Part shown: positions 45,135 through 59,189 of the stretch, in pieces
Layout: each line of letters starts with the position of its first letter
Position numbering within the stretch: the first letter of the stretch is position 1
From: Ahaetulla prasina
Taxonomy: Eukaryota; Chordata; Lepidosauria; Squamata; Colubridae
Direction of reading: 5' to 3'
Assembly: GCF_028640845.1 (NCBI RefSeq)
Contig: NC_080539.1
Location: 193,821,436-193,885,435 of the forward strand
DNA: 64,000 nucleotides
Position numbers and translations under genes: made by a program
Notes under the pieces: generated by a model
Seen by the model: the letters and a program-made list of their open reading frames with translations, nothing else
The model's database searches: none
What the model was told of the DNA's origin: nothing

Positions 45135-46500
45135 TTTGTCAATGGCTCTCCACCTTTCATTTTTTCCTTCTTCTCTAGGCTTTTAGCTGACTTGGAGCTG
45201 AAGATTCTGGACTTTCTCCAACCTTCTTTTGTAGCTGTGCTCTTTTTGCGAGCATCATAAGCTGTGGAACGGTGAGGCGATGGGAAAGATAACCTGTAAA
45301 GCAAACATGGACACGACTCAGAACAGAAAGGATTTCTTGTAGCTGTTGTTGTAACCATGCTTTTCAAACATCATTTAGATCAGCACTGAACCATTGCATG
45401 TGCCAGTTGACATAAGCACTGAACCATTTGCATAGCTACCATCTGCTGTGATTAATGCAAAGCCTATACCTGAAATACAATAAACTGAATCATTGCTTCT
45501 CTCTCTCTCTCTCTGACACCCCCTATCAGCAACCAAATTTAAAAATATGCCTGTGTTTTATTCAGTTGTTTGTGTGTCTGTCTCTCTGTCTCTCTGTGTG
45601 TAGGTATGTATGTATGTGTATGATGACAGAAACATAGAACTAAAACTCTTGTTCCATAATCATTAACTGGATAAAATGGTATATCATAGGGTAACAATTT
45701 TTGAACTGAGTTATCTCCAGTGTTAGCTCATTAAAGAATGTATTCAAACTCGGGGCCACATGACTTCCATGCAATTGAAACTTGGCAAATTAAAAAAAAA
45801 ATTTATGACATGAATATGGTCATAAAATAGTGTATGATATAATACAAAACATTATACAACACTTCCTTTGAGGACATATGACTTTGCTCTCCACTTCAAC
45901 ATGGGCTGTTTTCAAGGCAGGCCCATCTCTGAATGTAACCTAACTTCTCCACTTCAGGCAGTACTTCAGAACCTCTACCACAGTTGAAGGCATTGAAGAA
46001 TCTGATAAAAAAACATCTCAGAAATGATGACCCATTGGGTCATGGTTTGTATGCTCTATGCAACATTAATGCATACAGTGGGGTTTTCTCCAGCTCCCAT
46101 GAAGCTTATATGAGTTAATATTTCTATTACAGCTACAGATAAAATATAGTCTCTTTTTATCCAGCTGTAAAAGCGATCACAACTCACCATTGTCCTCCTT
46201 TCTTTAATCATGTTCTCCTGTCTTAGGCAATCCCATTTCTGGACTTTCTGAATGGCTGCAAGAAACTATGATGGCATTATAGGAAGATCCCTGGTTAATT
46301 TTGTGCAAAGGCCCCTTGTTTTGCCTCTGGGAGGCAGGCAGTTTCTATTTTCACAATTAAAACTCCTGAGAAGTGGGACAAAGAGGAAGAGCCATTGGTA
46401 ACCCAAAATGGCTAAATGATAGTGTAAATCTGGGCTTTTTTTCAAGAGAGGAGTTGGTATGACAATGCAGCTGGTTTGCCTCTCATAGGCCTATTTCCAT
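45135..46500. other. Spacer with simple repeats
   Basis: Contains a (CT)n run near 45497-45513 and TGTCTGTCTCTC/TGTATG repeats at about 45570-45625. No gene recognised. Confidence 0.5.
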
Positions 46501-46625
46501 AACATAACATAACATAACATAACATAACATAACATAACATAACATAACATAACATAACATAACATAACATAACATAACATAACATAACATAACATAACAT
46601 AACATAACATAACATAACATAACAT
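46501..46625. repeat. (AACAT)25 microsatellite
   Basis: Exactly 25 uninterrupted pentamers at the 3' end of the minus-strand CR1 that follows, as at 7671-7784. Confidence 0.97.
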
Positions 46626-47204
46626 CAGAGTTGGAAGGGACCTTGGAGGCCTTCTAGTCCAACCCCCTGCCCAGGCAGGAAACCCTATACCATCTCAGTC
46701 AGATGGTTATCCAACATTTTCTTAAAAATTTCCAGTGTTGGAGCATTCACAACTTCTGAAGGCAAGTCGTTCCACTTATTAATTGTTCTAACTGTCAGGA
46801 AATTTCTCCTTAGTTCTAAGTTGCTTCTTTCCTTGATCAGTTTCCACCCATTGCTTCTTGTTCTACCCTCAGGTGCTTTGGTGAACAGCCCGACTCCCTC
46901 TTCTTTGTGGCAGCCCCTGAGATATTGGAACACAGCTATCATGTCTCCCCTAGTCCTTCTTTTTGTTAAACTAGACATACCCAGTTCCTGCAACCGTTCT
47001 TCATATGTTTTATCCTCCAGTCCCCTAATCATCTTTGTTGCTCTTCTCTGCACTCTTTCTAGAGTCTCAACATCTTTTTTACATCGTGGCGACCAAAACT
47101 GGATGCAATATTCCAAGTGTGGCCTTACCAAGGCATTATAAAGTGGCACTAACACTTCACATGATCTTGATTCTATCCTCTGTTTATGCAGCCCAGAACT
47201 GTGT
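46626..47204 (-). pseudogene. CR1 ORF2 C-terminus and 3' UTR, well preserved
   Basis: From the right, one long frame reads YNALVRPHLEYCIQFWSPRC, KKDVETLERVQRRATKMIRG, LEDKTYEERLQELGMSSLTK, RRTRGDMIAVFQYLRGC, LELRRNFLTVRTINKWNDLP and LEIFKKMLDNHL, then the 3' UTR. The coding part is uninterrupted over about 180 residues. It is cut on its 5' side exactly where the 411-bp tandem array starts. The open frame seems to run into the first array unit, but that part is not CR1. Confidence 0.9.
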
Positions 47205-50200
47205 TGGCTATATAAGTGGACCCAGGTATCCATGCTTAATGGGAGAGCACAAGAAACAATGTGGACCTTTTCCAATCAAGATATATGCTTTGAATTCTTT
47301 GGTCCCCAGAACTCTTATCTAAAATGGAAGTTGAAATCAAAACATCTGTAGAACACTTAGGGGCTGTATCTAATCTGGGAGGAAGATCAAAGACATGAAT
47401 GGAGATATTGAAATCTACAGTTCATTGTCTCCAGCTTCAACCCTTTATGCTGCAGTCTTTGTATTCTTCCAAAGGCCAAGTTCTTTCTGATGTTCTGTAT
47501 GTTTATTGTTCTAAAGCAACCCACCTTGGGAAGGATTTGGTCTGAAAGGCAATGTATCAATATTTTAAAAAGATAACCATTCTGTCTGTATTATTTATTA
47601 AAGTTATCTGTAGATTGGCTATATAAGTGGACCCAGGTATCCATGCTTAATGGGAGAGCACAAGAAACAATGTGGACCTTTTCCAATCAAGATATATGCT
47701 TTGAATTCTTTGGTCCCCAGAACTCTTACCTAAAATGGAAGTTGAAATCAAAACATCTGTAGAACACTTAGGGGCTGTATCTAATCTGGGAGGAAGATCA
47801 AAGACATGAATGGAGATATTGAAATCTACAGTTCATTGTCTCCAGCTTCAACCCTTTATGCTGCAGTCTTTGTATTCTTCCAAAGGCCAAGTTCTTTCTG
47901 ATGTTCTGTATGTTTATTGTTCTAAAGCAACCCACCTTGGGAAGGATTTGGTCTGAAAGGCAATGTATCAATATTTTAAAAAGATAACCATTCTGTCTGT
48001 ATTATTTATTAAAGTTATCTGTAGATTGGCTATATAAGTGGACCCAGGTATCCATGCTTAATGGGAGAGCACAAGAAACAATGTGGACCTTTTCCAATCA
48101 AGATATATGCTTTGAATTCTTTGGTCCCCAGAACTCTTACCTAAAATGGAAGTTGAAATCAAAACATCTGTAGAACACTTAGGGGCTGTATCTAATCTGG
48201 GAGGAAGATCAAAGACATGAATGGAGATATTGAAATCTACAGTTCATTGTCTCCAGCTTCAACCCTTTATGCTGCAGTCTTTGTATTCTTCCAAAGGCCA
48301 AGTTCTTTCTGATGTTCTGTATTTTTATTGTTCTAAAGCAACCCACCTTGGGAAGGATTTGGTCTGAAAGGCAATGTATCAATATTTTAAAAAGATAACC
48401 ATTCTGTCTGTATTATTTATTAAAGTTATCTGTAGATTGGCTATATAAGTGGACCCAGGTATCCATGCTTAATGGGAGAGCACAAGAAACAATGTGGACC
48501 TTTTCCAATCAAGATATATGCTTTGAATTCTTTGGTCCCCAGAACTCTTATCTAAAATGGAAGTTGAAATCAAAACATCTGTAGAACACTTAGGGGCTGT
48601 ATCTAATCTGGGAGGAAGATCAAAGACATGAATGGAGATATTGAAATCTACAGTTCATTGTCTCCAGCTTCAACCCTTTATGCTGCAGTCTTTGTATTCT
48701 TCCAAAGGCCAAGTTCTTTCTGATGTTCTGTATGTTTATTGTTCTAAAGCAACCCACCTTGGGAAGGATTTGGTCTGAAAGGCAATGTATCAATATTTTA
48801 AAAAGATAACCATTCTGTCTGTATTATTTATTAAGTTATCTGTAGATTGGCTATATAAGTGGACCCAGGTATCCATGCTTAATGGGAGAGCACAAGAAAC
48901 AATGTGGACCTTCTCCAATCAAGATATATGCTTTGAATTCTTTGGTCCCCAGAACTCTTACCTAAAATGGAAGTTGAAATCAAAACATCTGGAGAACACT
49001 TAGGGGCTGTATCTAATTTGGGAGGAAGATCAAAGCCTTGAATGGAGACATTGAAATCTACAGTTCATTGTCTCCAGCTTCAACCCTTAATGCTGCAGTC
49101 TTTCTATTTGTTCCAAAGGCCAAGTTCTTTCTGATGTTCTGTATTTTTATTGTTCTAAAGCAACCCACCTTGGGAAGGATTTGGTCTGAAAGGCAATGTA
49201 TCAATATTTTAAAAAGATAACCATTCTGTCTGTATTATTTTATTAAAGTTATCTGTAGATTGGCTATATAAGTGGACCCAGGTATCCATGCTTAATGGGA
49301 GAGCACAAGAAACAATGTGGACCTTCTCCAATCAAGATATATGCTTTGAATTCTTTGGTCCCCAGAACTCTTACCTAAAATGGAAGTTGAAATCAAAACA
49401 TCTGGAGAACACTTAGGGGCTGTATCTAATCTGGGAGGAAGATCAAAGACATGAATGGAGATATTGAAATCTACAGTTCATTGTCTCCAGCTTCAACCCT
49501 TTATGCTGCAGTCTTTGTATTCTTCCAAAGGCCAAGTTCTTTCTGATGTTCTATGTGTTTATTGTTCTAAAGCAACCCACCTTGGGAAGGATTTGGTCTG
49601 AAAGGCAATGTATCAATATTTTAAAAAGATAACCATTCTGTCTGTATTATTTATTAAGTTATCTGTAGATTGGCTATATAAGTGGACCCAGGTATCCATG
49701 CTTAATGGGAGAGCACAAGAAACAATGTGGACCTTCTCCAATCAAGATATATGCTTTGAATTCTTTGGTCCCCAGAACTCTTACCTAAAATGGAAGTTGA
49801 AATCAAAACATCTGGAGAACACTTAGGGGCTGTATCTAATTTGGGAGGAAGATCAAAGCCTTGAATGGAGACATTGAAATCTACAGTTCATTGTCTCCAG
49901 CTTCAACCCTTAATGCTGCAGTCTTTCTATTTGTTCCAAAGGCCAAGTTCTTTCTGATGTTCTGTATGTTTATTGTTCTAAAGCAACCCACCTTGGGAAG
50001 GATTTGGTCTGAAAGGCAATGTATCAATATTTTAAAAAGATAACCATTCTGTCTGTATTATTTATTAAGTTATCTGTAGATTGGCTATATAAGTGGACCC
50101 AGGTATCCATGCTTAATGGGAGAGCACAAGAAACAATGTGGACCTTCTCCAATCAAGATATATGCTTTGAATTCTTTGGTCCCCAGAACTCTTACCTAAA

Positions 50201-51604
50201 ATGGAAGTTGAAATCAAAACATCTGGAGAACACTTAGGGGCTGTATCTAATTTGGGAGGAAGATCAAAGCCTTGAATGGAGACATTGAAATCTACAGTTC
50301 ATTGTCTCCAGCTTCAACCCTTAATGCTGCAGTCTTTCTATTTGTTCCAAAGGCCAAGTTCTTTCTGATGTTCTGTATGTTTATTGTTCTAAAGCAACCC
50401 ACCTTGGGAAGGATTTGGTCTGAAAGGCAATGTATCAATATTTTAAAAAGATAACCATTCTGTCTGTATTATTTTATTAAAGTTATCTGTAGATTGGCTA
50501 TATAAGTGGACCCAGGTATCCATGCTTAATGGGAGAGCACAAGAAACAATGTGGACCTTTTCCAATCAAGATATATGCTTTGAATTCTTTGGTCCCCAGA
50601 ACTCTTACCTAAAATGGAAGTTGAAATCAAAACATCTGTAGAACACTTAGGGGCTGTATCTAATCTGGGAGGAAGATCAAAGACATGAATGGAGATATTG
50701 AAATCTACAGTTCATTGTCTCCAGCTTCAACCCTTTATGCTGCAGTCTTTGTATTCTTCCAAAGGCCAAGTTCTTTCTGATGTTCTGTATGTTTATTGTT
50801 CTAAAGCAACCCACCTTGGGAAGGATTTGGTCTGAAAGGCAATGTATCAATATTTTAAAAAGATAACCATTCTGTCTGTATTATTTTATTAAAGTTATCT
50901 GTAGATTGCCTATATAAGTGGACCCAGGTATCCATGCTTAATGGGAGAGCACAAGAAACAATGTGGACCTTTTCCAACCAAGATATATGCTTTGAATTCT
51001 TTGGTCCCCAGAACTCTTACCTAAAATGGAAGTTGAAATCAAAACATCTGTAGAACACTTAGGGGCTGTATCTAATCTGGGAGGAAGATCAAAGACATGA
51101 ATGGAGATATTGAAATCTACAGTTCATTGTCTCCAGCTTCAACCCTTTATGCTGCAGTCTTTGTATTCTTCCAAAGGCCAAGTTCTTTCTGATGTTCTGT
51201 ATGTTTATTGTTCTAAAGCAACCCACCTTGGGAAGGATTTGGTCTGAAAGGCAATGTATCAATATTTTAAAAAGATAACCATTCTGTCTGTATTATTTAT
51301 TAAAGTTATCTGTAGATTGGCTATATAAGTGGACCCAGGTATCCATGCTTAATGGGAGAGCACAAGAAACAATGTGGACCTTTTCCAATCAAGATATATG
51401 CTTTGAATTCTTTGGTCCCCAGAACTCTTATCTAAAATGGAAGTTGAAATCAAAACATCTGTAGAACACTTAGGGGCTGTATCTAATCTGGGAGGAAGAT
51501 CAAAGACATGAATGGAGATATTGAAATCTACAGTTCATTGTCTCCAGCTTCAACCCTTTATGCTGCAGTCTTTGTATTCTTCCAAAGGCCAAGTTCTTTC
51601 TGAT
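47205..51604. repeat. 411-bp tandem repeat array, 10.7 units
   Basis: Unit starts (TGGCTATATAAGTGGACC) lie at 47205, 47616, 48027, 48438, 48848, 49261, 49671, 50082, 50495, 50907 and 51318; the last unit stops at 51604. Two subtypes exist. Type A has CCTTTTCCAATC, CATCTGTAGAAC and GTATTCTTCC; type B has CCTTCTCCAATC, CATCTGGAGAAC and CTATTTGTTCC. Units 1-4 and 9-11 are A, 5, 7 and 8 are B, and 6 is B in its first part and A after. Short open frames repeated in it are not genes. Confidence 0.95.
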
Positions 51605-51897
51605 ATAATCTATTGCCAATTATTGCATGGAGTATATAGCAGAAGGGGCTGAACCCAATCCCCTTCCCTTCCTCTCTTACAGACACCTTCACACACTACC
51701 CTTTCTCTCAAGAAGTAGGCTTTGGAGGCCAGTAGGATAGAAACAGTAGCTCTTAGAGGCCTGGGTTGTTCCCTGGCCAAGGATGTTTCAGATTAAGCAA
51801 AGGGCTACAGATGAGCCACTTCTTATGCTGTCTGATGTCAACAGACTTGAGTTCAGTGAATCAATAGCCTGATTCATCATAAGGCACTTCCTATATT
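51605..51897. other. Unique spacer
   Basis: No supported feature between the array and the CR1 fragment. Confidence 0.4.
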
Positions 51898-51947
51898 TCT
51901 GTAGAGATGTAGTTATTTCTTATATATAGTGCAACTCCACCTCCTCT
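51898..51947 (-). pseudogene. CR1 endonuclease fragment beside the ATTT tract
   Basis: The 50 bases TGTAGAGATGTAGTTATTTC to CCACCTCCTC equal 55386-55436, which codes RGGGVALYIRNNYIS of the CR1 endonuclease. The match continues to TTTTATTT, where the tetramer tract begins. Confidence 0.75.
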
Positions 51948-53904
<1,957 letters not shown>

Positions 53905-53949
53905 GCATTCAGATCTCTGAAAGGTTTGAGACTGAGTTTTTTCTCAGAG

Positions 53950-54104
53950 TTTTAAAAATTTCCTCCAGAATAAAAATGGTTTGGATTCATCTGATTGTAT
54001 CAACAGGTCTTTTTCTCATGTTAAAACCATAGACTTAAGACTGAGTATGTTTTGCTGTCCAGAAAGACAAATTGATCACTATGGGCAACAGAGTTGAATA
54101 AAAA
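53950..54104. repeat. Duplicated 150-bp segment, copy 2
   Basis: See 44986-45134. This copy has the five extra bases and sits 46 bases right of the ATTT tract. Confidence 0.9.
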
Positions 54105-54309
54105 TGTAACTTTGCAAGTAATCTTGCATTTACAACCATGAAGTGTCCTGCAGTTACATGGTCACCTTTTGCAAGTTCCATAACCAAATACCAACAAACA
54201 GAATTAATAGAGAATGTGGAAGAGAAATGGAAGTCAGTCACATGATGTCCTGCTTAACAAGGCCATTGATTCACTTAGTGACAGAAGCAGAAGTGACATC
54301 AGTTTGGGA

Positions 54310-54562
54310 CAGTCGCATTTTGTTTGTTTGCTTCTAGGTGTTCGGTGATTCGTTGCTTGATTATCTTTTCCAGAATCTTCCCGGTATTGAGGTCAGACTG
54401 ATAGGTCTGTAGTTTCCTGGATCTGTTTTTTTCCTTTTGTGTAAAGACAGATGCAAAATATGAGTTAAGTAGATCTGCTTTCTCCTGTTGCTTGTCATCT
54501 TCTTGCCACTTTCTCCCAGCAATGGGCCAATTGTTTCCTTGACTTTTTCTTGTTTTTAACAT
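54310..54562 (-). pseudogene. CR1 ORF2 linker fused to RT start
   Basis: The frame has EKADLLNSYFASVFTQKEK, the CR1 linker block, then almost at once DLNTGKILEKIIKQRITEHL, the GKxxExI block of the RT. The intervening RT N-terminal segment is missing, so an internal deletion joined them. The sequence between 54562 and 54830 is more decayed linker. Confidence 0.75.
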
Positions 54563-54829
54563 GTTGGAAGAAGCTTTTTGTTATTTTTACTTTTGTCGCT
54601 AGCCTTTGTTCATTGTGAGCCTTAGCTTTCCTCACTTCATCTTTACAGGCTCGGCTATTTGCTGATATTCTGCCTTAGTTATTTGCCCTCTTTCCACTTT
54701 TTATATTTGTCCTTTTGTCTTTCAATTTGTCAGATAGTTCTTTATGCATCCATGCTGGTTTCTTTTGAGATCTACTATTTTTCTTCTTCATTGGTATTGT
54801 GTTAGACTGTGCTTTTATAATCTCACTTT

Positions 54830-55764
54830 TCAAAATTTCCCAAGCTTCTTGAGTTGTTTTTCCTGAGGATTCTCATCCATTGAATCCTTCTCAAGCTCTC
54901 TAAGTTTATTGAAATTAGCTCTCTTAAAGTCCAAGACTCTAGTTTGACTTTGTTCTACTACTTGTATTTGCTTAATGTTGAATTCCAATATTGCATGGTC
55001 ACTTGCCCCCAAGGTTCCTGTAGCTTCAACACCTTCTATCATTTCATCTCTGTTAGTGAGAATTAAGTCCAGTATGGCTGATCCCCTTGTTGCCTTCTCT
55101 ATTTTTTGGGAAACAAAGTTGTCTGCTAGGTTTGTTAGGAACCTGTCGGATCTTCCACTTGGTGCAGAGTTTGTTTCCCAGTTGATGTCAGGGTAGTTAA
55201 AATCTCCCATTACTACTGTGATGTGCTTCCTACATACCTTAGTTAGCTGACTAGCAAAAAGTTCATCTACTTCCTCTGTTTGGTTGAGTGGCCTATAGTA
55301 TAGACCTATGGCAATATCGTTTTTCACCCTTTTATATTGACCCAAATACATTCAAGATGATTTTCATCATTGTTGTGCTCTATTACTGTAGAGATGTAGT
55401 TATTTCTTATATATAGTGCAACTCCACCTCCTCTTTTATTTGGTCTATTTCTTTTAAATAATTTATATCCCTCTAGCTGTATGTTCCATTTGTCAGTTTC
55501 ATCCCACCAAGTTTCCGTAATGACAACAATATCATATCTACCCTCATTTACTTGGATTTCTAATTCACCCTGTTTATTCCTCATACTCTGTGCATTGGTG
55601 TATAGACATTTGAGTCCATTTGGATTGATCTTGTGTTTACTGTCTACATAACCTGTGTTGACTGCCCCTACTTTCTTGCCACCTGTTGGTTTAGTGCACA
55701 TGGTATGGCACTCACTGTTAAATGCTTGGTTTTGCTTGATAGCATGGTTGATAGTCTTACCCAT
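54830..55764 (-). pseudogene. CR1 ORF2 apurinic-like endonuclease domain
   Basis: The first frame (55764-55324) has LKCLYTNAQSMRNKQGELEI, YDIVVITETWWDE (catalytic Glu), and RGGGVALYIRNNYIS. A frameshift at about 55340 leads to the second frame: IAIGLYYRPLNQTEEVDELF, VVMGDFNYPDINWETNSAPS (GDFN catalytic Asp/Asn), DLILTNRDEMIEGVE and LGASDHAILEF (catalytic SDH). All main catalytic motifs are present across the two frames. Confidence 0.85.
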
Positions 55765-55838
55765 ACAGACATCTATGTTACATGCACTGATAACCCTTTT
55801 AGTTTTCGATTGCTGGGGACAGAAATTTTCTATATCAG

Positions 55839-56308
55839 TTAATTCTCTGTCCCCACTGTTCTGTTTAAATGTTTATCCAGAAAATCTGTGAATGTATTGC
55901 TAAGTAACTCAGTCCTTTCTTTGATGGATGCAATCCATCTCTTTGTACAATTTTTCATTGGACCAGTTGCAGACATCATGACTAATAAAACCAAAGCCTT
56001 CCCTTTACACCACTCCTTTAGCCACACATTAAACTCCACTACACGCTGGCCTTTACCTTTTGTTCCTTATGTACTGGTAAAACCTCTGAAAAGTTAAGCC
56101 TACAACCTATGCTATTAAGTTCATACCCTAAGCTCTGGAAATCATTCTGCACAGAAAGCACATCCTTTTGGGACAGATCATTTGTGCCAAGATGTATAAT
56201 AGCATCAACATCAGAATCCTTACTGGCATTCTTGACTATCTTAAGAATACGCCTCTTGTCTCTGCTGGCAGTAGCACCAGGTAGACACCTGACGTCCATT
56301 CCTATCAT
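55839..56308 (-). pseudogene. CR1 ORF1, SGNH/GDSL esterase-like domain fragment
   Basis: The frame at 56308-56039 reads CLPGATASRDKRRILKIVKN, then AIIHLGTNDLSQKDVL and ELNSIGCRLNFSEVLPV. The GTND box is block III of SGNH hydrolases, which CR1 ORF1 proteins carry. A second frame (56039-55839) with NTFTDFLDKHLNR continues the C-terminus. The catalytic Ser and His blocks are not clearly visible. ORF1 likely helps package element RNA. Confidence 0.75.
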
Positions 56309-56429
56309 TATTTTTTACATTGCTGACTATCCATCATACAGAGTTTTGGAGAAGGTATTTGTGGTCTGCTTCAGCTAATAGTAATCCAGAGAGACGATGT
56401 GTTATTTATGAACATATATAAAGTACGAC

Positions 56430-56500
56430 AAGTTTATTTATTTATTTATTTATTATTTAAATTTATATACTGCCCTTCTCTGAAGACTCAGTTGGAATGT
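56430..56500 (-). mobile_element. L2/SINE-type 3' tail with TTTA run
   Basis: TTTATATACTGCCCTTCTCT then GAAGACTCAGTTGG is the reverse complement of the L2/SINE tail CCxCTGAGTCTTC..GAAGGGC, preceded on its 3' side by a short TTTA run. Only the tail is recognisable. Confidence 0.6.
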
Positions 56501-56593
56501 TTAAGGGCATATGCAATTATGCTAATATACTGCTCCTATGTATTGATCTGTAAACTAAATTTTGTAACTTGAGGATACTAGTCTGTAGCTTGA

Positions 56594-57850
56594 GGAATAT
56601 TTATCAAGGGTCAGAAGGAATTATAGTCCAACAATGTAGAAGATCTTTTCTATGGCAATCACCTATTTTGCCAATCATATAAATATCACTGATTATCCTT
56701 TAAAGCAGGGTTCTCCGACCTTGGCAACTTTAAGACATGTGGACCTCAGCTCCCAGAATTCCTCACTCTAGCTGGGGAATTCTGGGAGTTAAAGTCCATA
56801 AATCTTAGTTACTAAGGTTGGAGACCCATGTTTAAAAGAAAAAGGTTCTAACTGATTACCCAAATGAAGTTCCTGAGAATATTTTGGCAGAAAAAAAATG
56901 TTCTTAAATCAGGCCGCCAGCCAAAAATGCTCTTTTCCAGGAGCTTTGCAGAAGTGTCTAATAGAACTCTTATCCCAGATCTCAAAATAGAGGTATGTAA
57001 CTTGGTGCTGGCCAGATATTTTTGGATTCCTATAAATTTCAACGAGGAGGGAATATTTATCAAGGGTCAGAAGGAATTATAGTCCAACAATGTAGAAGAT
57101 CTTTTCTATGGCAATCACCTATTTTGCCAATCATATAAATATCACTGATTATCCTTTAAAGCAGGGTTCTCCGACCTTGGCAACTTTAAGACATGTGGAC
57201 CTCAGCTCCCAGAATTCCTCACTCTAGCTGGGGAATTCTGGGAGTTAAAGTCCATAAATCTTAGTTACTAAGGTTGGAGACCCATGTTTAAAAGAAAAAG
57301 GTTCTAACTGATTACCCAAATGAAGTTCCTGAGAATATTTTGGCAGAAAAAAAATGTTCTTAAATCAGGCCGCCAGCCAAAAATGCTCTTTTCCAGGAGC
57401 TTTGCAGAAGTGTCTAATAGAACTCTTATCCCAGATCTCAAAATAGAGGTATGTAACTTGGTGCTGGCCAGATATTTTTGGATTCCTATAAATTTCAACG
57501 AGGAGGGAATATTTATCAAGGGTCAGAAGGAATTATAGTCCAACAATGTAGAAGATCTTTTCTATGGCAATCACCTATTTTGCCAATCATATAAATATCA
57601 CTGATTATCCTTTAAAGCAGGGTTCTCCGACCTTGGCAACTTTAAGACATGTGGACCTCAGCTCCCAGAATTCCTCACTCTAGCTGGGGAATTCTGGGAG
57701 TTAAAGTCCATAAATCTTAGTTACTAAGGTTGGAGACCCATGTTTAAAAGAAAAAGGTTCTAACTGATTACCCAAATGAAGTTCCTGAGAATATTTTGGC
57801 AGAAAAAAAATGTTCTTAAATCAGGCCGCCAGCCAAAAATGCTCTTTTCC
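56594..57850. repeat. 456-bp tandem repeat, about 2.8 units, each with a MITE
   Basis: Units start at 56594, 57050 and 57506; the third stops at about 57848, where the sequence turns to TTTTTTTTAATCC. Units look identical by eye, which suggests recent tandem duplication or an assembly effect. Confidence 0.95.
56706..56830. mobile_element. Complete palindromic hAT-like MITE (125 bp), present three times
   Basis: It begins CAGGGTTCTCCGACCTTGGC and ends CTAAGGTTGGAGACCCATG; the arms with CAGCTCCCAGAATTCC and GGAATTCTGGGAGTT are inverted repeats. Flanks CTTTAAAG and TTTAAAAG agree at 6 of 8. Copies carried by the tandem units lie at 57162-57286 and 57618-57742. Confidence 0.8.
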
Positions 57851-57968
57851 TTTTTTTTTAATCCTAAATTGGACTGTGCAAAAAAGGGAACTTTCCTGGG
57901 ATGGAAGAGTCTGCTATGGGATTTTATGTGAAAGAATTTGCACAATAAAACAGTTTTTTACATTTAAT

Positions 57969-58144
57969 GTTTGTTATAGGGGGAAACATCCGGCGGGAAA
58001 ACATTCAAATCTAATTGGCTGGTGACTCAGCCAGGTAAGGATAAAAAGGGGACCTTTGTCTGGTGCCCCTTGCTGAAGTCTCACTCTAATAAAAAGAGCT
58101 GTTGTCACTTGCTTGCCTCTGCCTCCTCACTCACCCATCCAACA
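57969..58144 (+). repeat. 5' LTR of Gypsy-2 (about 176 bp)
   Basis: From TGTTTGTTATAGGGGG to CATCCAACA, with CGGCGGGAAAACATTC, a TATA-like GGATAAAAAGGG and AAAGAGCTGTTGTCACTTG. Block order matches the 37337-37514 LTR. The primer-binding region TTGGCGATGAGGATGGG follows directly at 58145. Confidence 0.8.
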
Positions 58145-58320
58145 TTGGCGATGAGGATGGGATCCTGAGGTTGGCACAAACAGGCTGAATAAACCGAGCT
58201 AACAGAGGGACCCCATTGTAAGGAGAGCCAGTCCGGCCAGCCCTTCCAAAAGCTGATGCACCAAATCTACAGGATGGCTCCACTCCCTTCGACCCTGCCA
58301 ACGAAAAGTGGGGATCGTAT

Positions 58321-59150
58321 ATGGCGCGATTCCATTGTTTCCTTGAAGCCAACAATTTCCAAGGGCTGCCAGACAATTGTAAAAGAGCCTATTTCCTACA
58401 TCACTGCGGACTAGCTGTGTTCGATGTGGTGGAATCTCTATCGGACCTGACCCCGGTGCAGAACATGCTCTGGCACATACTTAAGGAAACACTCCAGACT
58501 CACTATGCTCCGACACCATCTAAGTTCGCCCAATGATACGAACTCTTCTAGCGGGTTCAGCAAGAAGGTGAGATAATTTGCAATTACATTGCTGCCATGC
58601 GGAGAGCGGCAACCCATTGCAACTACCAGGAACACCTAGATGATGCATTGCTGAAACAACTAATATGCGGGGTCCGTGACGTTCGACTGCAAAGACAACT
58701 GATCTCCAGATCCAGCCTAACATGGCAGATCGCGATAGACAAAGCAAAGGCACATGAACTATCCAGCAAAGCCACCGAGACACTACATCGACCAGGCATG
58801 GCCGGCACCCCATCCGAGTCGGCACCAATTCACCAAGTGGTCACCCAAGAAGAGAACAAGAGCAAGGAGATTGAAGAAGAGGCAGTTTTCTGGATGGATC
58901 AGTCCAGCCGCGATGGTGAAGGGGAATGTTCCAGCTTCAGAGGGGACCACAACCGGAACAACTGCCGCTTCTGAGATGCCATTTGCCGCCACTGAGACAA
59001 AAAGGGGCATTTGGCTTGAGTTTGCAGGGCAAGTCAACCTTCGTGCCAGAAAGACCGCATGGCATGGAGGCCAACCAGCCAGCTGCCACCTTTGCGCAGG
59101 TGCGACCAAAATGACCACACAAAAAGGACACAAATTCAAACCTAGTCCGG
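58321..59150 (+). pseudogene. Gypsy-2 gag
   Basis: Frames give ARFHCFLEANNFQGLPDNCK, YFLHHCGLAVFDVVESLSDL, then after a stop at 58534 AATHCNYQEHLDDALLKQLI, CGVRDVRLQRQLISRSSL and SFRGDHNRNNCRF. Two zinc knuckles can be traced near 58930-59045 but have lost Cys residues or contain stops (CSSF..DHNRNNC; CRH.DKKGHLA). This is capsid/nucleocapsid sequence of the K02A2.6-like group. Confidence 0.8.
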
Positions 59151-59189
59151 ATCAGCCAAGCCAACACAAACCCCGAGAACAGAAAGTTC

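Larger units (their letters stand above)
54310..56340 (-). mobile_element. CR1 LINE: ORF1 esterase part, endonuclease, start of RT
   Basis: Minus-strand order is ORF1 C-terminal half, then ORF2 endonuclease, linker and a truncated RT. The element is cut at both ends: the ORF1 N-terminus is lost at about 56340, and the RT ends at about 54310 just after its N-terminal part, so the 3' end is missing. It is therefore an internal CR1 segment and not a simple 5'-truncated insertion. Parts are described below. Confidence 0.85.

Noticed and set aside
48785..50454. Repeated 72- and 60-codon frames
   Set aside because: They recur only because the 411-bp unit recurs and are lost in type A units, so no coding selection.
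47205..51604. CRISPR-like regular repeats
   Set aside because: Direct units of 411 bp with no spacers, in a vertebrate-type genome.
56848..57538. Overlapping 71-72-codon frames on both strands, repeated
   Set aside because: Copies made by the 456-bp tandem duplication; no domain recognised.
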